Shown here: piece by piece, positions 7,534-16,100 of the stretch
How the letters are laid out: every line of letters starts with the position of its first letter
Position numbering within the stretch: position 1 is the first letter of the stretch
Source: Candidatus Cloacimonadota bacterium
Lineage (GTDB): Bacteria; Cloacimonadota; Cloacimonadia; Cloacimonadales; TCS61
Reading direction: 5' to 3'
Assembly (NCBI GenBank): GCA_030628755.1
Contig: DAOVQH010000010.1
Coordinates: forward strand, 1 to 18,134
DNA: 18,134 nt
The notes under the pieces: generated by a model
What the model saw: only the letters and a program-made list of their open reading frames with translations
Database searches by the model: none
Told to the model about the DNA's origin: nothing
Program-made: the position numbers and the translations under genes

Positions 7534-7635
7534 ACCTTGGGCCTGCTTCCTCTCGTTACCATCTGTCGAAGCAACCACATAATAGAATTTCTTATCTCCG
7601 GGAATAGAAGCTGTCAAGTCTTGCAAACTATTTCT
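7495..7635 (-). pseudogene. Remnant of a fibronectin-type C-terminal module
   Basis: Read on the minus strand in the same frame as the giant gene upstream, after its TGA (7654-7656), five codons and a second TGA (7636-7638), this stretch encodes 'SIPGDKKFYYVVASTDG' within about 46 residues, then stops at 7495-7497. This matches the last residues of both giant proteins ('EEKKFYYVVASTE' and 'DNRKFYYVVASTD'). At DNA level 7565-7590 is identical over 26 bases to 13164-13189, the end of the other giant gene. It has no start codon of its own and lacks the rest of the domain, so I call it a truncated duplicate. Confidence 0.75.
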
Positions 7636-7647
7636 TCACTTTCCTCG
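7613..7647 (-). repeat. 3'-flank repeat, copy downstream of first giant gene
   Basis: GTCAAGTCTTGC, then about six differing bases, then TTTCTTCACTTTC and CTCG. The same series occurs at 12929-12966, beyond the stop of the other giant gene, with a 2-base gap and few changes. The two giant genes therefore have homologous non-coding 3' flanks as well as homologous C-terminal modules. Confidence 0.7.
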
Positions 7648-7653
7648 GAAATT

Positions 7654-10600
7654 TCACTTTCTTCTGATCAATTTTCCTGTAACTTTCTTTTTGATATTCA
7701 GTTTTCTTCTCGCAGTTTCCGTAGAAGCTACAACATAATAGAATTTCTTTTCTTCAGTTATCGAAGAAGTCCAGGTTGTATTAGGTGCAAAAACCGTATC
7801 TACTGCAGTTCCCCAATCTGCGGAATACGGATCATCGGACGCATAGATTTTGTAGGAATTCGCTCCTGTTACTTCATCCCAACTGATATGAACATCTGTT
7901 CCTATTACTTCAATATCTACATTTTGGGGGATACCAAGAGGACCGGGTTCACCCTGAAATTCATAAGCACCGATATCTATCCTATCAACTATACCATCAT
8001 AAATCCTGGGATTTCCTGCAAAATCTGTGGCTGGTAAATTCAACCCTGTTGTATCCGGTGTTCCGGCATTTATACAAGGTGAAATCGCAGTCAGGTTATA
8101 AGGATGGTCACCGGTTCCGTCAAATTGTGGATTTGTTTCAATACAATTCTCATACACACCGGAAAAAGAAGGATAAATTCCTGCTTGTCCTCCTTCAATA
8201 TCACAATAATAAAACTCAAGGTTATAACCGCTCTTATAAATCTGACTTCCATAGTTAGCAGTATTTCCGTAAATTATATTGTTATAATAGAAGCAGTCTG
8301 GAGTATGGAGATGATATATTCCCCCACCTTTATTAGAAGAATTATCACAAATTGTATTATTAATAATATTATATTCATTAAAATAAGATGCTTCGTCTCG
8401 TATATGAATGGCACCTCCAAAATAATCCGAGCTATTATTAATAAATAAATTGTTAATTAAATCAATATTAGAATACCCGATAAATAATCCACCTGCACTA
8501 CTTATACTGTAATTATTATCAAATAAACAGTTTTGAATAAGAATTCCGGCATTATAAAAACATTTAACAGCACCTCCAAAATAGCCAATGTTATTTTTGA
8601 ATGCACAGTGCCCGAGCTTTACTTTTTCAAAATTCCATATATACAATGCCCCTGCATCATCGTCAAGATTAGTTTTTCCATATTCAAATAGACAATATTC
8701 AATTTTTGATGAATCATTGGTCGCAGGTGTACCTATGAATTCAATCCCATTCCAGCCGGTATGAGTGTGATTATAAAAACCAGTTGTATCTGCTACTGTA
8801 AAAATAATACGGTCATTTTTTGTTCCCACAGCAAGCAGTCTGCCATCCACATCAATTTTATAGTAGTCCTGGAATTCTACGGTTGAACCTGCTTCAATGG
8901 TTAGTGTTTTTCCATCCTGAATGTAAATATCGCTTTCCACATCAACAGGGTCAGTTAGTACTGTATTAGAAGATACTACACCACCAACTTTAGCAGAAAA
9001 ATTCCAATCGGTAGGACCGGATAATCCGGCAAACTCATTACCGGAAAGGTCGATAAAGGTTCCGGGTTGAATATTAACACAATAATCATTCTGCATAATG
9101 AGATTATTATGATTTATGGTGATAGTATTTGTACCGCTGCCTGTTATGTAGGGATGTGGTAAAGCAAAGTATTGAAATATGGTTCCTTCGATATTGTAAA
9201 TAGTGAGTGATTTACCGGCAACATCAAAAACCTTTTCGGAAAAAGTGATTGTCAAATCATCAGAAATAAACACTGAACCGTCATCCGCAGGATAACTATC
9301 TGCGATATAAGGTGGTTCCGAGTCGTGATATATTCCCAGAATGAACTGGCTGAAACCTGAAATATTATTAAAAGTTGCCTGGTTTGTGGCAGCATCGATA
9401 ACATCAGCTATAAATATTCTGTTCCAATCACCTGTTTCAAATGAACCTCTGTCATACAAGGTAATGTTAACCGGGTTGTTCTGGTGATATGTTGTAAGGT
9501 CTTCGTTTACAGTGAAAGTCAGGTTTGCATCAAAAGCTCCGTCTCCATATCTGTTTACAACCCAGTATTGGGAATTGAAAAGTGTATCAACATCTGTGGG
9601 ATTTATGTTAGGTGTCATTTCAATTTTGGAGACAGTTATTTCCGCTCCATTATGGGCATTGAAAAACATCGATAACCCTGTATCAGTGAAATCTACAAGA
9701 CCTGGGATTTCGGTTTGAGAGTTACTTTTTCCATCACCGAGAGGAATAGGTGAAATAATCCAGTCGTCATCATTCATATTATACAAAGTTCCATTGTTCC
9801 TGTTTAAAGCATCACTTGCTAATGTTCCGCTTCCTTCATTGAATTGCCAGTAACTTATCAATCCTGTTTCCTGTCCGCTTAAGGTTAGATGCATATTTTC
9901 CCTGATCTCTACTTGAGTTCTGGCTATGTTCCAGATACGGACTTCATCCATGTCACCATTAAAAAATCTTCCTGAAGCCAAAAAATCAACACCAAAACAA
10001 ACAGGATCAGAGTTAGATTGCACTGATATTGGTGTGCCGGTTAAAACCTGTAATTCACCATTTAAGTAAAGTTTTCTTGTTCCATTATCATTAACAGCAG
10101 CGATATGGTACCATTTGTCTTGTTCAAGAATTCCGGTAGAAGTGTACATTTCATCAAAACATAAACCCGTATAGGGAGAATCGGAATGGAGTCTTAATAA
10201 ATACCCATTTGAACCGGCAGTATGATATTTGGTGACAATGCCTGCTATCCAGGAAAAAGATTCCGGTTTTATCCAGGTTTCGATAGTGTAATTTGTTATA
10301 AAATCCAGGCTATTGTCATCGGCAATCTCCACATAATCATCAATTCCATCAAAGTTCAGAGCATTTCCCGCGAATTTATCCGGAACTAAGTAAGTACCTG
10401 AAACTGCAATATTCTTGATTTCAGCTCCCTGACTGGTATGAACTATTTCACCGGAAAAACTACCTGCATAAGCAGGTTCAAACCTGATAAAAATATTATC
10501 AGGTAAATATTGGCTGCCTGGAGGAATAGTTAGATTTTGTTGCCATCCGTGCCATTCTGCTAATGAAATTTTAAATCCTTCCGGAGCCTGTATATTCACA

Positions 10601-12642
10601 TCTCCAGTAAGGTTTACACCATTTAGAAGATACTTTACAGCAGCGGATGGTGCTCCGGTATATATTGTATCAAATTCTACTGTTTGAATTTTTGTTTGTT
10701 CGTACCAATAAAAACTCGTCCAACCATGCCCAATAATCATATCAATCAATCCGTTTCCATCAACATCTGAAAATGACGGTGATGAATACATACCGACATC
10801 AATTCCACAGTAATTATATGAAACTAAATCAAAAGTGTCACAAATACTACCTTGTTTGTAATATTTAATTGTTCCATAATATTCTCCGATAAGCAGATCC
10901 AAGTTACCATCATAATCAAAATCGATAATATCAGGCGTGGAATATATACCAACATCTATATTATTAAAATTATTCGTTATTAATTGCCAGGAGGGTGACG
11001 CTTCATGCCACCATTCTATAGTTCCTGTTCCTTCACCAAGAATTAAATCACTGCCAACACATAGACTATTGAAACAGGGAGAGGAATGTCCGCAAATCCC
11101 TACATCTATTCCTTCAAAATTATCGGTAATAAAAGTGAAAGTTGTAGAATTTACTTCATCCTGTTCGTAATGATACAAATGTCCGTATTGTTCACCTATG
11201 ATTAAATCGAGTAGTCCATCAAAATCAATGTCAGTAAAAGTCGGATCAGCACAATAACCAATATCTATGCCATTAAAATTATTAGAAATCAAGGTAAATT
11301 CGGGAGAACCGGGTGAGTTTTGTTCAAACCATATTAAATCTCCTTCTAATCCACCACTGATCAAATCTAATCGACCATCATTATCAAGATCAGTGAAAGT
11401 TGGAGTTCCATGGTCCCCCCCAGAATGCAAATAATTATTGTCAATCAGAGTGAATTCAACAGGTAGTTTCACTAAAGAAATAGTGGGTATTACATTTTTT
11501 CGTCCTATTATAAATTGACCATATTCTGTAATGCCATCAAATTTTGCATAAACACCCCCACCTAAATCAGAAGCATAGGTAACATAATCCCAATTACTAG
11601 ATGAAGTTGCATCTCTGTTATACAATCTGATTCTTCCAGGATTCGACTGATCGTGTTGGGTAAAACCTTCCTGGGGATAAAATTTTATATCGGCTTTATA
11701 AGTTCCATTTCCAAAACTATTTATAATCCAATACTGCTCATCGAATACGTCATCAGGATCTGTTGGATTATTTGATGGCGGAATATTCAACCTGGAAACA
11801 ACAATTGTATCTGTCCCGGTTTTTTCGGTAAAATCCATAAGTAAATCTGTTCCGGTAAAAGTAACACTTCCCGTAGTGCTCACTATTTGAGTGTTGCTTG
11901 TTCCACCACCAACAGGGGCAGTAGAATTTACCCAATCATCTTCAGTCATATTTTGCATTGTTCCATTATTACCACTTATCGGATCATTTACTGTGGTTCC
12001 GGTTCCTTCATTTAACTGCCAGTAACTTACCAATCCGGTTTCTGTTCCATCCAAAGTAAGATGCATATTTTCACGGATTTGCTGGGTTGTACGAGCAACA
12101 TTCCAAAGCCGTATCTCATCCAACTTACCATTTAAAGATTCACCGGATAAATAACTGAATAGAAAAGTTCCGTCACAAGGGTATAATCCTCCCACATCCG
12201 GAGTTGCACTTCCGATCTCAGAACCGTTGAGATATAATTTCATTGTTACTCCATCGTAAGTGCCGGTGACATGAAACCATTCGTTGGTTGTTAAAACATC
12301 ATTTATACGAATTGAATATAATGCTCCGTTAGATTGCCTGATATAAAAATGTAATTGATCAGTTCCCGAAGTGCCGTCATGCCTGAGCACAGCAACTTCC
12401 TGTCCTATAGTCACATATCTTTGTACTTGACCGGCAGGTAACGAGTTATGACGAACCCAGGCTTCTAATGTAATATTAGTGAAGGGTGTAGCAATTCCAC
12501 TTCCGCTAACATAATCATCTAAACCATCAAATTCCAGGGCTGTACCCGGGAAATTGTCGATTGCAAAAACGATTGTCGGCATAAATAATGCCATTCCTAA
12601 CAGGATTGTTAAGATTGCAAATACATTTGTTTTTTTAGACAT
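7654..12642 (-). CDS. Giant secreted LamG / FG-GAP / beta-helix mosaic protein with FnIII-like end
   Basis: This 1662-residue protein is complete, with an AGGAGG ribosome site (12648-12653) six bases before the ATG. Order: signal peptide 1-28 ending 'VFA'; LamG jellyroll about 31-245; a companion beta domain about 248-380; five FG-GAP/VCBS-like repeats about 395-650, four with a D-x-D-x-D/N-G calcium-type loop ('FTDLDNDGRLD'); an Ig-like domain about 650-755; a second LamG plus companion unit about 755-1104; an SbsA-like Ig domain about 1104-1219; a right-handed beta-helix about 1219-1569 with N-rich coils ('NNTICDNSSNKGGGIY') and the 'DIGAYEF' ending common to such proteins; an FnIII-like module about 1569-1642; and a basic tail 1643-1662. 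LamG and beta-helix domains usually bind carbohydrate, so a surface adhesin or polysaccharide-binding role is inferred. No catalytic residues can be assigned. No type IX secretion C-terminal domain is recognised. The basic tail is odd (see findings). It lies downstream of the other giant gene on the same strand. Confidence 0.9.
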   Translation of the reverse strand: MSKKTNVFAILTILLGMALFMPTIVFAIDNFPGTALEFDGLDDYVSGSGIATPFTNITLEAWVRHNSLPAGQVQRYVTIGQEVAVLRHDGTSGTDQLHFYIRQSNGALYSIRINDVLTTNEWFHVTGTYDGVTMKLYLNGSEIGSATPDVGGLYPCDGTFLFSYLSGESLNGKLDEIRLWNVARTTQQIRENMHLTLDGTETGLVSYWQLNEGTGTTVNDPISGNNGTMQNMTEDDWVNSTAPVGGGTSNTQIVSTTGSVTFTGTDLLMDFTEKTGTDTIVVSRLNIPPSNNPTDPDDVFDEQYWIINSFGNGTYKADIKFYPQEGFTQHDQSNPGRIRLYNRDATSSSNWDYVTYASDLGGGVYAKFDGITEYGQFIIGRKNVIPTISLVKLPVEFTLIDNNYLHSGGDHGTPTFTDLDNDGRLDLISGGLEGDLIWFEQNSPGSPEFTLISNNFNGIDIGYCADPTFTDIDFDGLLDLIIGEQYGHLYHYEQDEVNSTTFTFITDNFEGIDVGICGHSSPCFNSLCVGSDLILGEGTGTIEWWHEASPSWQLITNNFNNIDVGIYSTPDIIDFDYDGNLDLLIGEYYGTIKYYKQGSICDTFDLVSYNYCGIDVGMYSSPSFSDVDGNGLIDMIIGHGWTSFYWYEQTKIQTVEFDTIYTGAPSAAVKYLLNGVNLTGDVNIQAPEGFKISLAEWHGWQQNLTIPPGSQYLPDNIFIRFEPAYAGSFSGEIVHTSQGAEIKNIAVSGTYLVPDKFAGNALNFDGIDDYVEIADDNSLDFITNYTIETWIKPESFSWIAGIVTKYHTAGSNGYLLRLHSDSPYTGLCFDEMYTSTGILEQDKWYHIAAVNDNGTRKLYLNGELQVLTGTPISVQSNSDPVCFGVDFLASGRFFNGDMDEVRIWNIARTQVEIRENMHLTLSGQETGLISYWQFNEGSGTLASDALNRNNGTLYNMNDDDWIISPIPLGDGKSNSQTEIPGLVDFTDTGLSMFFNAHNGAEITVSKIEMTPNINPTDVDTLFNSQYWVVNRYGDGAFDANLTFTVNEDLTTYHQNNPVNITLYDRGSFETGDWNRIFIADVIDAATNQATFNNISGFSQFILGIYHDSEPPYIADSYPADDGSVFISDDLTITFSEKVFDVAGKSLTIYNIEGTIFQYFALPHPYITGSGTNTITINHNNLIMQNDYCVNIQPGTFIDLSGNEFAGLSGPTDWNFSAKVGGVVSSNTVLTDPVDVESDIYIQDGKTLTIEAGSTVEFQDYYKIDVDGRLLAVGTKNDRIIFTVADTTGFYNHTHTGWNGIEFIGTPATNDSSKIEYCLFEYGKTNLDDDAGALYIWNFEKVKLGHCAFKNNIGYFGGAVKCFYNAGILIQNCLFDNNYSISSAGGLFIGYSNIDLINNLFINNSSDYFGGAIHIRDEASYFNEYNIINNTICDNSSNKGGGIYHLHTPDCFYYNNIIYGNTANYGSQIYKSGYNLEFYYCDIEGGQAGIYPSFSGVYENCIETNPQFDGTGDHPYNLTAISPCINAGTPDTTGLNLPATDFAGNPRIYDGIVDRIDIGAYEFQGEPGPLGIPQNVDIEVIGTDVHISWDEVTGANSYKIYASDDPYSADWGTAVDTVFAPNTTWTSSITEEKKFYYVVASTETARRKLNIKKKVTGKLIRRK
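9330..10385 (-). repeat. LamG plus companion unit, second copy (within giant gene)
   Basis: This encodes 'GNALNFDGIDDYVEI' through 'SQFILGIY'. It is a duplicate of the unit at 11503-12550: both contain 'RENMHLTL', 'GxETGLxSYWQxNEGxGT', a 'NNPTD/NINPTD' joint, 'QYWxxN' and a closing 'QFIxG'. Divergence shows the duplication is not recent. Confidence 0.85.
10690..11460 (-). repeat. Five FG-GAP/VCBS-like repeats (within giant gene)
   Basis: Five repeats of about 50-53 residues share 'F-x-L-I-x-N-N-F-x-G-I-D-V-G', then a D-x-D-x-D-G-x-x-D-L loop, then 'I-I-G-E-x-x-G-x-L-x-x-Y-E-Q'. Repeats 1, 2, 4 and 5 keep the acidic loop. Repeat 3 ('SPCFNSLCVGSDLILG', near 11040-11085) has lost the acidic residues and is two residues shorter. 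FG-GAP-type repeats build calcium-stabilised propellers; here they probably form a partial propeller or array. Confidence 0.85.
11503..12550 (-). repeat. LamG plus companion unit, first copy (within giant gene)
   Basis: This encodes 'GTALEFDGLDDYV' through 'YGQFIIGR'. It is the first copy of the duplicated LamG-companion unit; the second is at 9330-10385. The FG-GAP array and an Ig-like domain sit between the two copies. Confidence 0.85.
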
Positions 12643-12830
12643 TTTAACCTCCTAAAATATTTTTATTTTTCATAATCCGAAAAGACATTTATAGAATAAT
12701 TGTGTCAAATAAAAAATATTACCCGCGAAATACACCCCATAAAATAAAAGAGATTTAACGGGGCAGGCGAAAAGACGCGAAAAAGGGAAAAGGAGAAAGG
12801 AAATTGGAGATAGGAGATAGGAAAAATGGA
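12643..12830. other. Leader of the first giant gene, purine-rich on plus strand
   Basis: The ribosome site AGGAGG is at 12648-12653 on the complement. Bases 12763-12830 are almost pure purine on the plus strand, with GGAGATA repeated in tandem (12815-12828 region). On the transcribed strand this gives a pyrimidine-rich stretch. A TTGACA-like hexamer (complement of 12703-12708) exists, but no good -10 box stands at normal spacing, so no promoter is claimed. Confidence 0.45.
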
Positions 12831-12866
12831 AAACCTTCAATCGGGCAGTTGCCTGACTGAAGGTTT
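12831..12866 (-). terminator. Intrinsic terminator-like hairpin between the giant genes
   Basis: AAACCTTCA (12831-12839) pairs perfectly with TGAAGGTTT (12858-12866). One mismatch later, TCGGGCA (12841-12847) pairs with TGCCTGA (12850-12856) through one wobble, leaving a 2-base loop. On the minus strand it is followed by TTCCATTTTTCC, and on the plus strand by GGTTTTT. It lies about 290 bp beyond the stop of the upstream giant gene and would separate the two giant genes into different transcripts. Confidence 0.7.
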
Positions 12867-12928
12867 GGTTTTTAGATTTCTTCTGATTTGTCGTAATTCT
12901 TAACTCAAGGTAGCTTCGCTCCGCTTAA

Positions 12929-12966
12929 GTCAAGTCTTGCTTATTTATTTCTTTACTTTCTCCTCG
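12929..12966 (-). repeat. 3'-flank repeat, copy downstream of second giant gene
   Basis: GTCAAGTCTTGC, a short variable part, TTTCTTTACTTTC and TCCTCG match 7613-7647. This copy is about 190 bp beyond the stop of its giant gene, while the other is only 7 bp beyond. Confidence 0.7.
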
Positions 12967-12978
12967 TTCCCACGACTG

Positions 12979-12996
12979 CCATGCGGCATCGCATGG
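12979..12996. repeat. Short hairpin within a larger stem
   Basis: CCATGCG (12979-12985), loop GCAT, CGCATGG (12990-12996). Outer bases GTTCCCA (12965-12971) and TGGGAAT (13007-13013) can extend the stem through an internal loop. The CTCGTTCCCACG wording resembles a hairpin often seen between genes in other bacteria (recollection only). Confidence 0.65.
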
Positions 12997-13066
12997 AGCC
13001 CCTGCTTGGGAATGTAACTTGGTTTCAAAGCTGGCCCAATGAAACGAAATGGTTTCATAGGCTAAA

Positions 13067-13103
13067 GGGCTTTGTAACCAGTTTTCTTCTCGTTACAAAA
13101 CCC
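13067..13103. repeat. 12-bp inverted repeat overlapping further alternative stems
   Basis: GGGCTTTGTAAC (13067-13078) and GTTACAAAACCC (13092-13103) pair with one mismatch. AACCAGT (13076-13082) could pair instead with ACTGGTT (13131-13137), so two competing folds exist. Upstream, TGAAAC (13040-13045) and GTTTCA (13052-13057 region) form another small stem. Within it, CAGTTTTCTTCTCG (13079-13092) is identical to 7699-7712, which codes the tail of the other giant protein. Confidence 0.65.
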
Positions 13104-13156
13104 TTGCTTGCCGGGGCGAAGTTTTCGGAGACTGGTTTGGTAATGTTACTTCTCAC

Positions 13157-16100
13157 TTAATCCGTCGAAGCAACCACATAATAGAATTTTCTGTTATCAA
13201 CAGGGATGGTGACCGTCCAGGTGATCGTGTCATCTCTCTCTGTTCCAAAAATGCCATCGTTCGTAACTTCAAAGAAAGTTCCATCAGGTGAATCTGAAGC
13301 AAACACTTTATAGGAGTTCGCATTTGTTACTTTATCCCATCTTAGAATAATATCGTTCGTTTCGACTGAAATCGATAAATTCTGCGGAGCTTCCAATGTA
13401 CCTATTGTGATATTGAATATGAACGGATCTAAAGGGTTTCCCAGTATCTGGTTATTCATAAACAGGGTGGTTTCGTTCAGCATCATGATCTCTTCGGTTT
13501 CTGAGAAATAAGCTTTGTAAGTGATTGTATCATTGAGTGTATTTGAGTATACTGTTAGGAAGAACATCCATTGACCCAGAACTTCGATCGGAGCTGCTAC
13601 TCCTCTGCACTCATCATTATGAAAAGCTCCGAGTAATATGTTTTCTGAATTAATTATTTCTCCATTTTGATAAATCACTGCCGTTATATTGGAGGAATAT
13701 TCAAAATTCAGCGGATTCACTTCCCAACCTGCCGGATTACGCATTGCTATTATGTTATTGTTGGGTTTAAAAATAGGTGGTTCCAACATTTCGATGACAT
13801 AATCGGGATAATTAAATGATCCTGAGTTTTGTGTATTCAGCATGTATCCATCACCGGGATTCATGAAAAGAAGCGAACCGAACCAGCCATATCCTTCGAT
13901 GTATTGTGAAAATCCGGTTTGATTTTTTACCAGGTCACCGGTTACAAGATTTCCAATATCTGCAAGTGCTTCATTCACACTGATACTGATATGTGGTAAG
14001 TAACCGATCCAGTTCCAGCCACTGCCATAAGGAATGGAGGTAATCACAGGATCTTCCAAAGCTCCAATTACCTGTAATTCATCCTGTTCAACTAATTTAA
14101 TTTTGTACATTTCGATTGTGGTTAGAGTATCCAGGGTTCCAACCCAACCCAATCCGGGTGTGAACTGAGCATATTCCGTTTGATTTTTTATAAAGTCATT
14201 TTGCTGGGGGGATATACTACTTAGAACAAAATCGATTGCCATGGTTTGAGCGTTCAAAAGATTGGTTGATATCCAACTCCAACCATTATTGCACTGGATT
14301 GTTTGTATCAAATCAGATGAAACATGAATTATTTCCGGTGTAACTGGAGTTCCATAAATCGCACCTGCCATAAATGTATATTGCTCAGCAATTCCGTAAT
14401 GCTCTTTGTTTGTTGAAGCATCCCAAACTCTGAAGATAATATCATCGCCGTAATCCACATCGCTGTGAATAGTTAGATAGAATTGGTAAACATCCTGAAA
14501 ATAAGGAACTAATTTCGTGCTGGCATAACCTCTACACTCATATTCTCCAGTACCATTTAAGATAAATGCCCCGATAATATCATTAACGTCTGTGGAAATT
14601 TCACCTTCAATTAATAGTTGCCCGGTTATGGTCATCGAATAATCAAAATTACCAATTGGATTAGTAGCCCATACCGGAGGATTTGAAAGCACGTTCACTT
14701 CTATTTCCAGGATTTCATTACCCATCGAAGTATTTGCAACTAAATCTACTTGATAGACTCCAAAACCGATTTGATTGCTAATGTCAAATTCGATTGTCTG
14801 TTGATCCAGGGCAACAAGCTGTCCTTCAAATGGAGAAGCAGACAGCCATTCCGGCGTATGTGTTGCAAGATCGGGATGATAAAGCGAATCCGGATAATCG
14901 GTGATAACATAAGACTGTGTATAACCACCGGAATTGATCAGACCAGCAGAAATGGTTAACGATGTCCCAATTGCTTTTATTACTTCAATTCTTCCGGTAT
15001 TCCAGCCAACCGGATTTCTATTTACATACATTTCCCATTCAGTTTCTTCTGTCTGACAATTTCCATACAAGTCATAAATGTTTTGAACAGAAACATTCAA
15101 AATATCATTTTCAATATATTGGTTTGGAACAGTCAGAGTAATTATCAATTGATTATCCACTGCCTGAGCTACAAATGGAACGGGGTCCTGCGTATTCAGA
15201 TCGGTTACAATGATAGTTGCTAAATAAAGCATATTCGGATCGATAGATTCAGTGTAACTTACCGAAATCTGATCATCAACATTCAAAATACCGTCTATAG
15301 GTGTTGGTAAACCCACTACTGCAGGTTCCTGTCTATCAATCAACCCGGTGAGATTATCTGTGTAATATGGTGCGTGGATGCTGTCATAAGCTGCTGCTCG
15401 AATCAAATAGCTGCCATCGGTTAAATTATCGACAACCCAGGGATAATCGATATAATATGGGTTCACTAAAAGCGTATCATACGGGATGGTGAAAGCCGGA
15501 TTCCAATTTTCGTCACCCGGATGTTTGTATTGCATCTTCAGGCAGTCAAAATGCGGTTTCGTGATATCATAACCGGAAAGTGTGATCATCATAGTATCAT
15601 CATTAGCACTGTTTATCAGCCAGTTATCCTGTGGAGAATCAAATTGCACCTGACTATATGGAGGTTCCCAGCTAATATCAAATAGCTGAACAAATTCAAA
15701 ATAATGACCTTCCGGTCCATCATTGTTTTCATCTTCAAGAGAGAAGAATTTCAATTCAATATCATAATATTCGTATGCTACGGGTCCTTGTTCAACAGTC
15801 ATAACAGCTTGAACCGCTTCGCCTGCCGGCACATCAAATTGCATCATGTTCTCGATAGTAACACCATTTATCTTGATTGTTGCTCCTCCCGGGTTCGACG
15901 AATTATTCAGTTTGAGATAATATCTCCTGTCTTCATTTGTTTGACTTGTATTACCAAGATTCAAAATAAATGCGGGAATAGTTCCTCCCGGTAGATTGAG
16001 AGCTGAATTTGACTCTGCAGAAAAACTTACACCTTCGCGAGCAAGAGTATTGGGTTCCCAGGGACAGGAAGTAGCTCCTGACAATAAATTGAAAACAGGT

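Larger units (their letters stand above)
12867..13156. other. Hairpin-rich 3' flank of the second giant gene
   Basis: No gene is visible in this stretch. It contains the shared 3'-flank repeat, a hairpin at 12979-12996, and a complex hairpin near 13021-13137, listed separately. The base composition is more GC-rich than the surrounding coding DNA. Confidence 0.6.

Noticed and set aside
7636..7656. TGA read as an amino acid, joining the first giant gene to the duplicate end behind it
   Set aside because: The window's protease gene ends in TGA at a natural family end, which argues for TGA as a stop, and no selenocysteine-type structure was recognised. Duplication and decay explain it better.
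7654..7720. Basic tail of the first giant protein as a C-terminal sorting tail
   Set aside because: The other giant protein lacks it and its DNA matches non-coding flank, so an accidental extension is simpler.
7537..8037. A 166-codon plus-strand open frame opposite the end of the first giant gene
   Set aside because: It is antisense to a well-supported domain, rich in Cys/Ile/Ser as expected of a shadow frame, with no ribosome site.
10690..11460. The regular FG-GAP repeat DNA as a CRISPR-like or tandem DNA repeat
   Set aside because: The repeats are protein-level and divergent in DNA, with no constant repeat or unique spacer pattern.
12685..12708. A sigma-70-like promoter for the first giant gene starting from TTGACA (complement of 12703-12708)
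   Set aside because: The hexamer at normal 17-bp spacing is TCTTTT, a poor match, and the nearest TATAAA is only 9 bp away. Chance in AT-rich DNA is likely.
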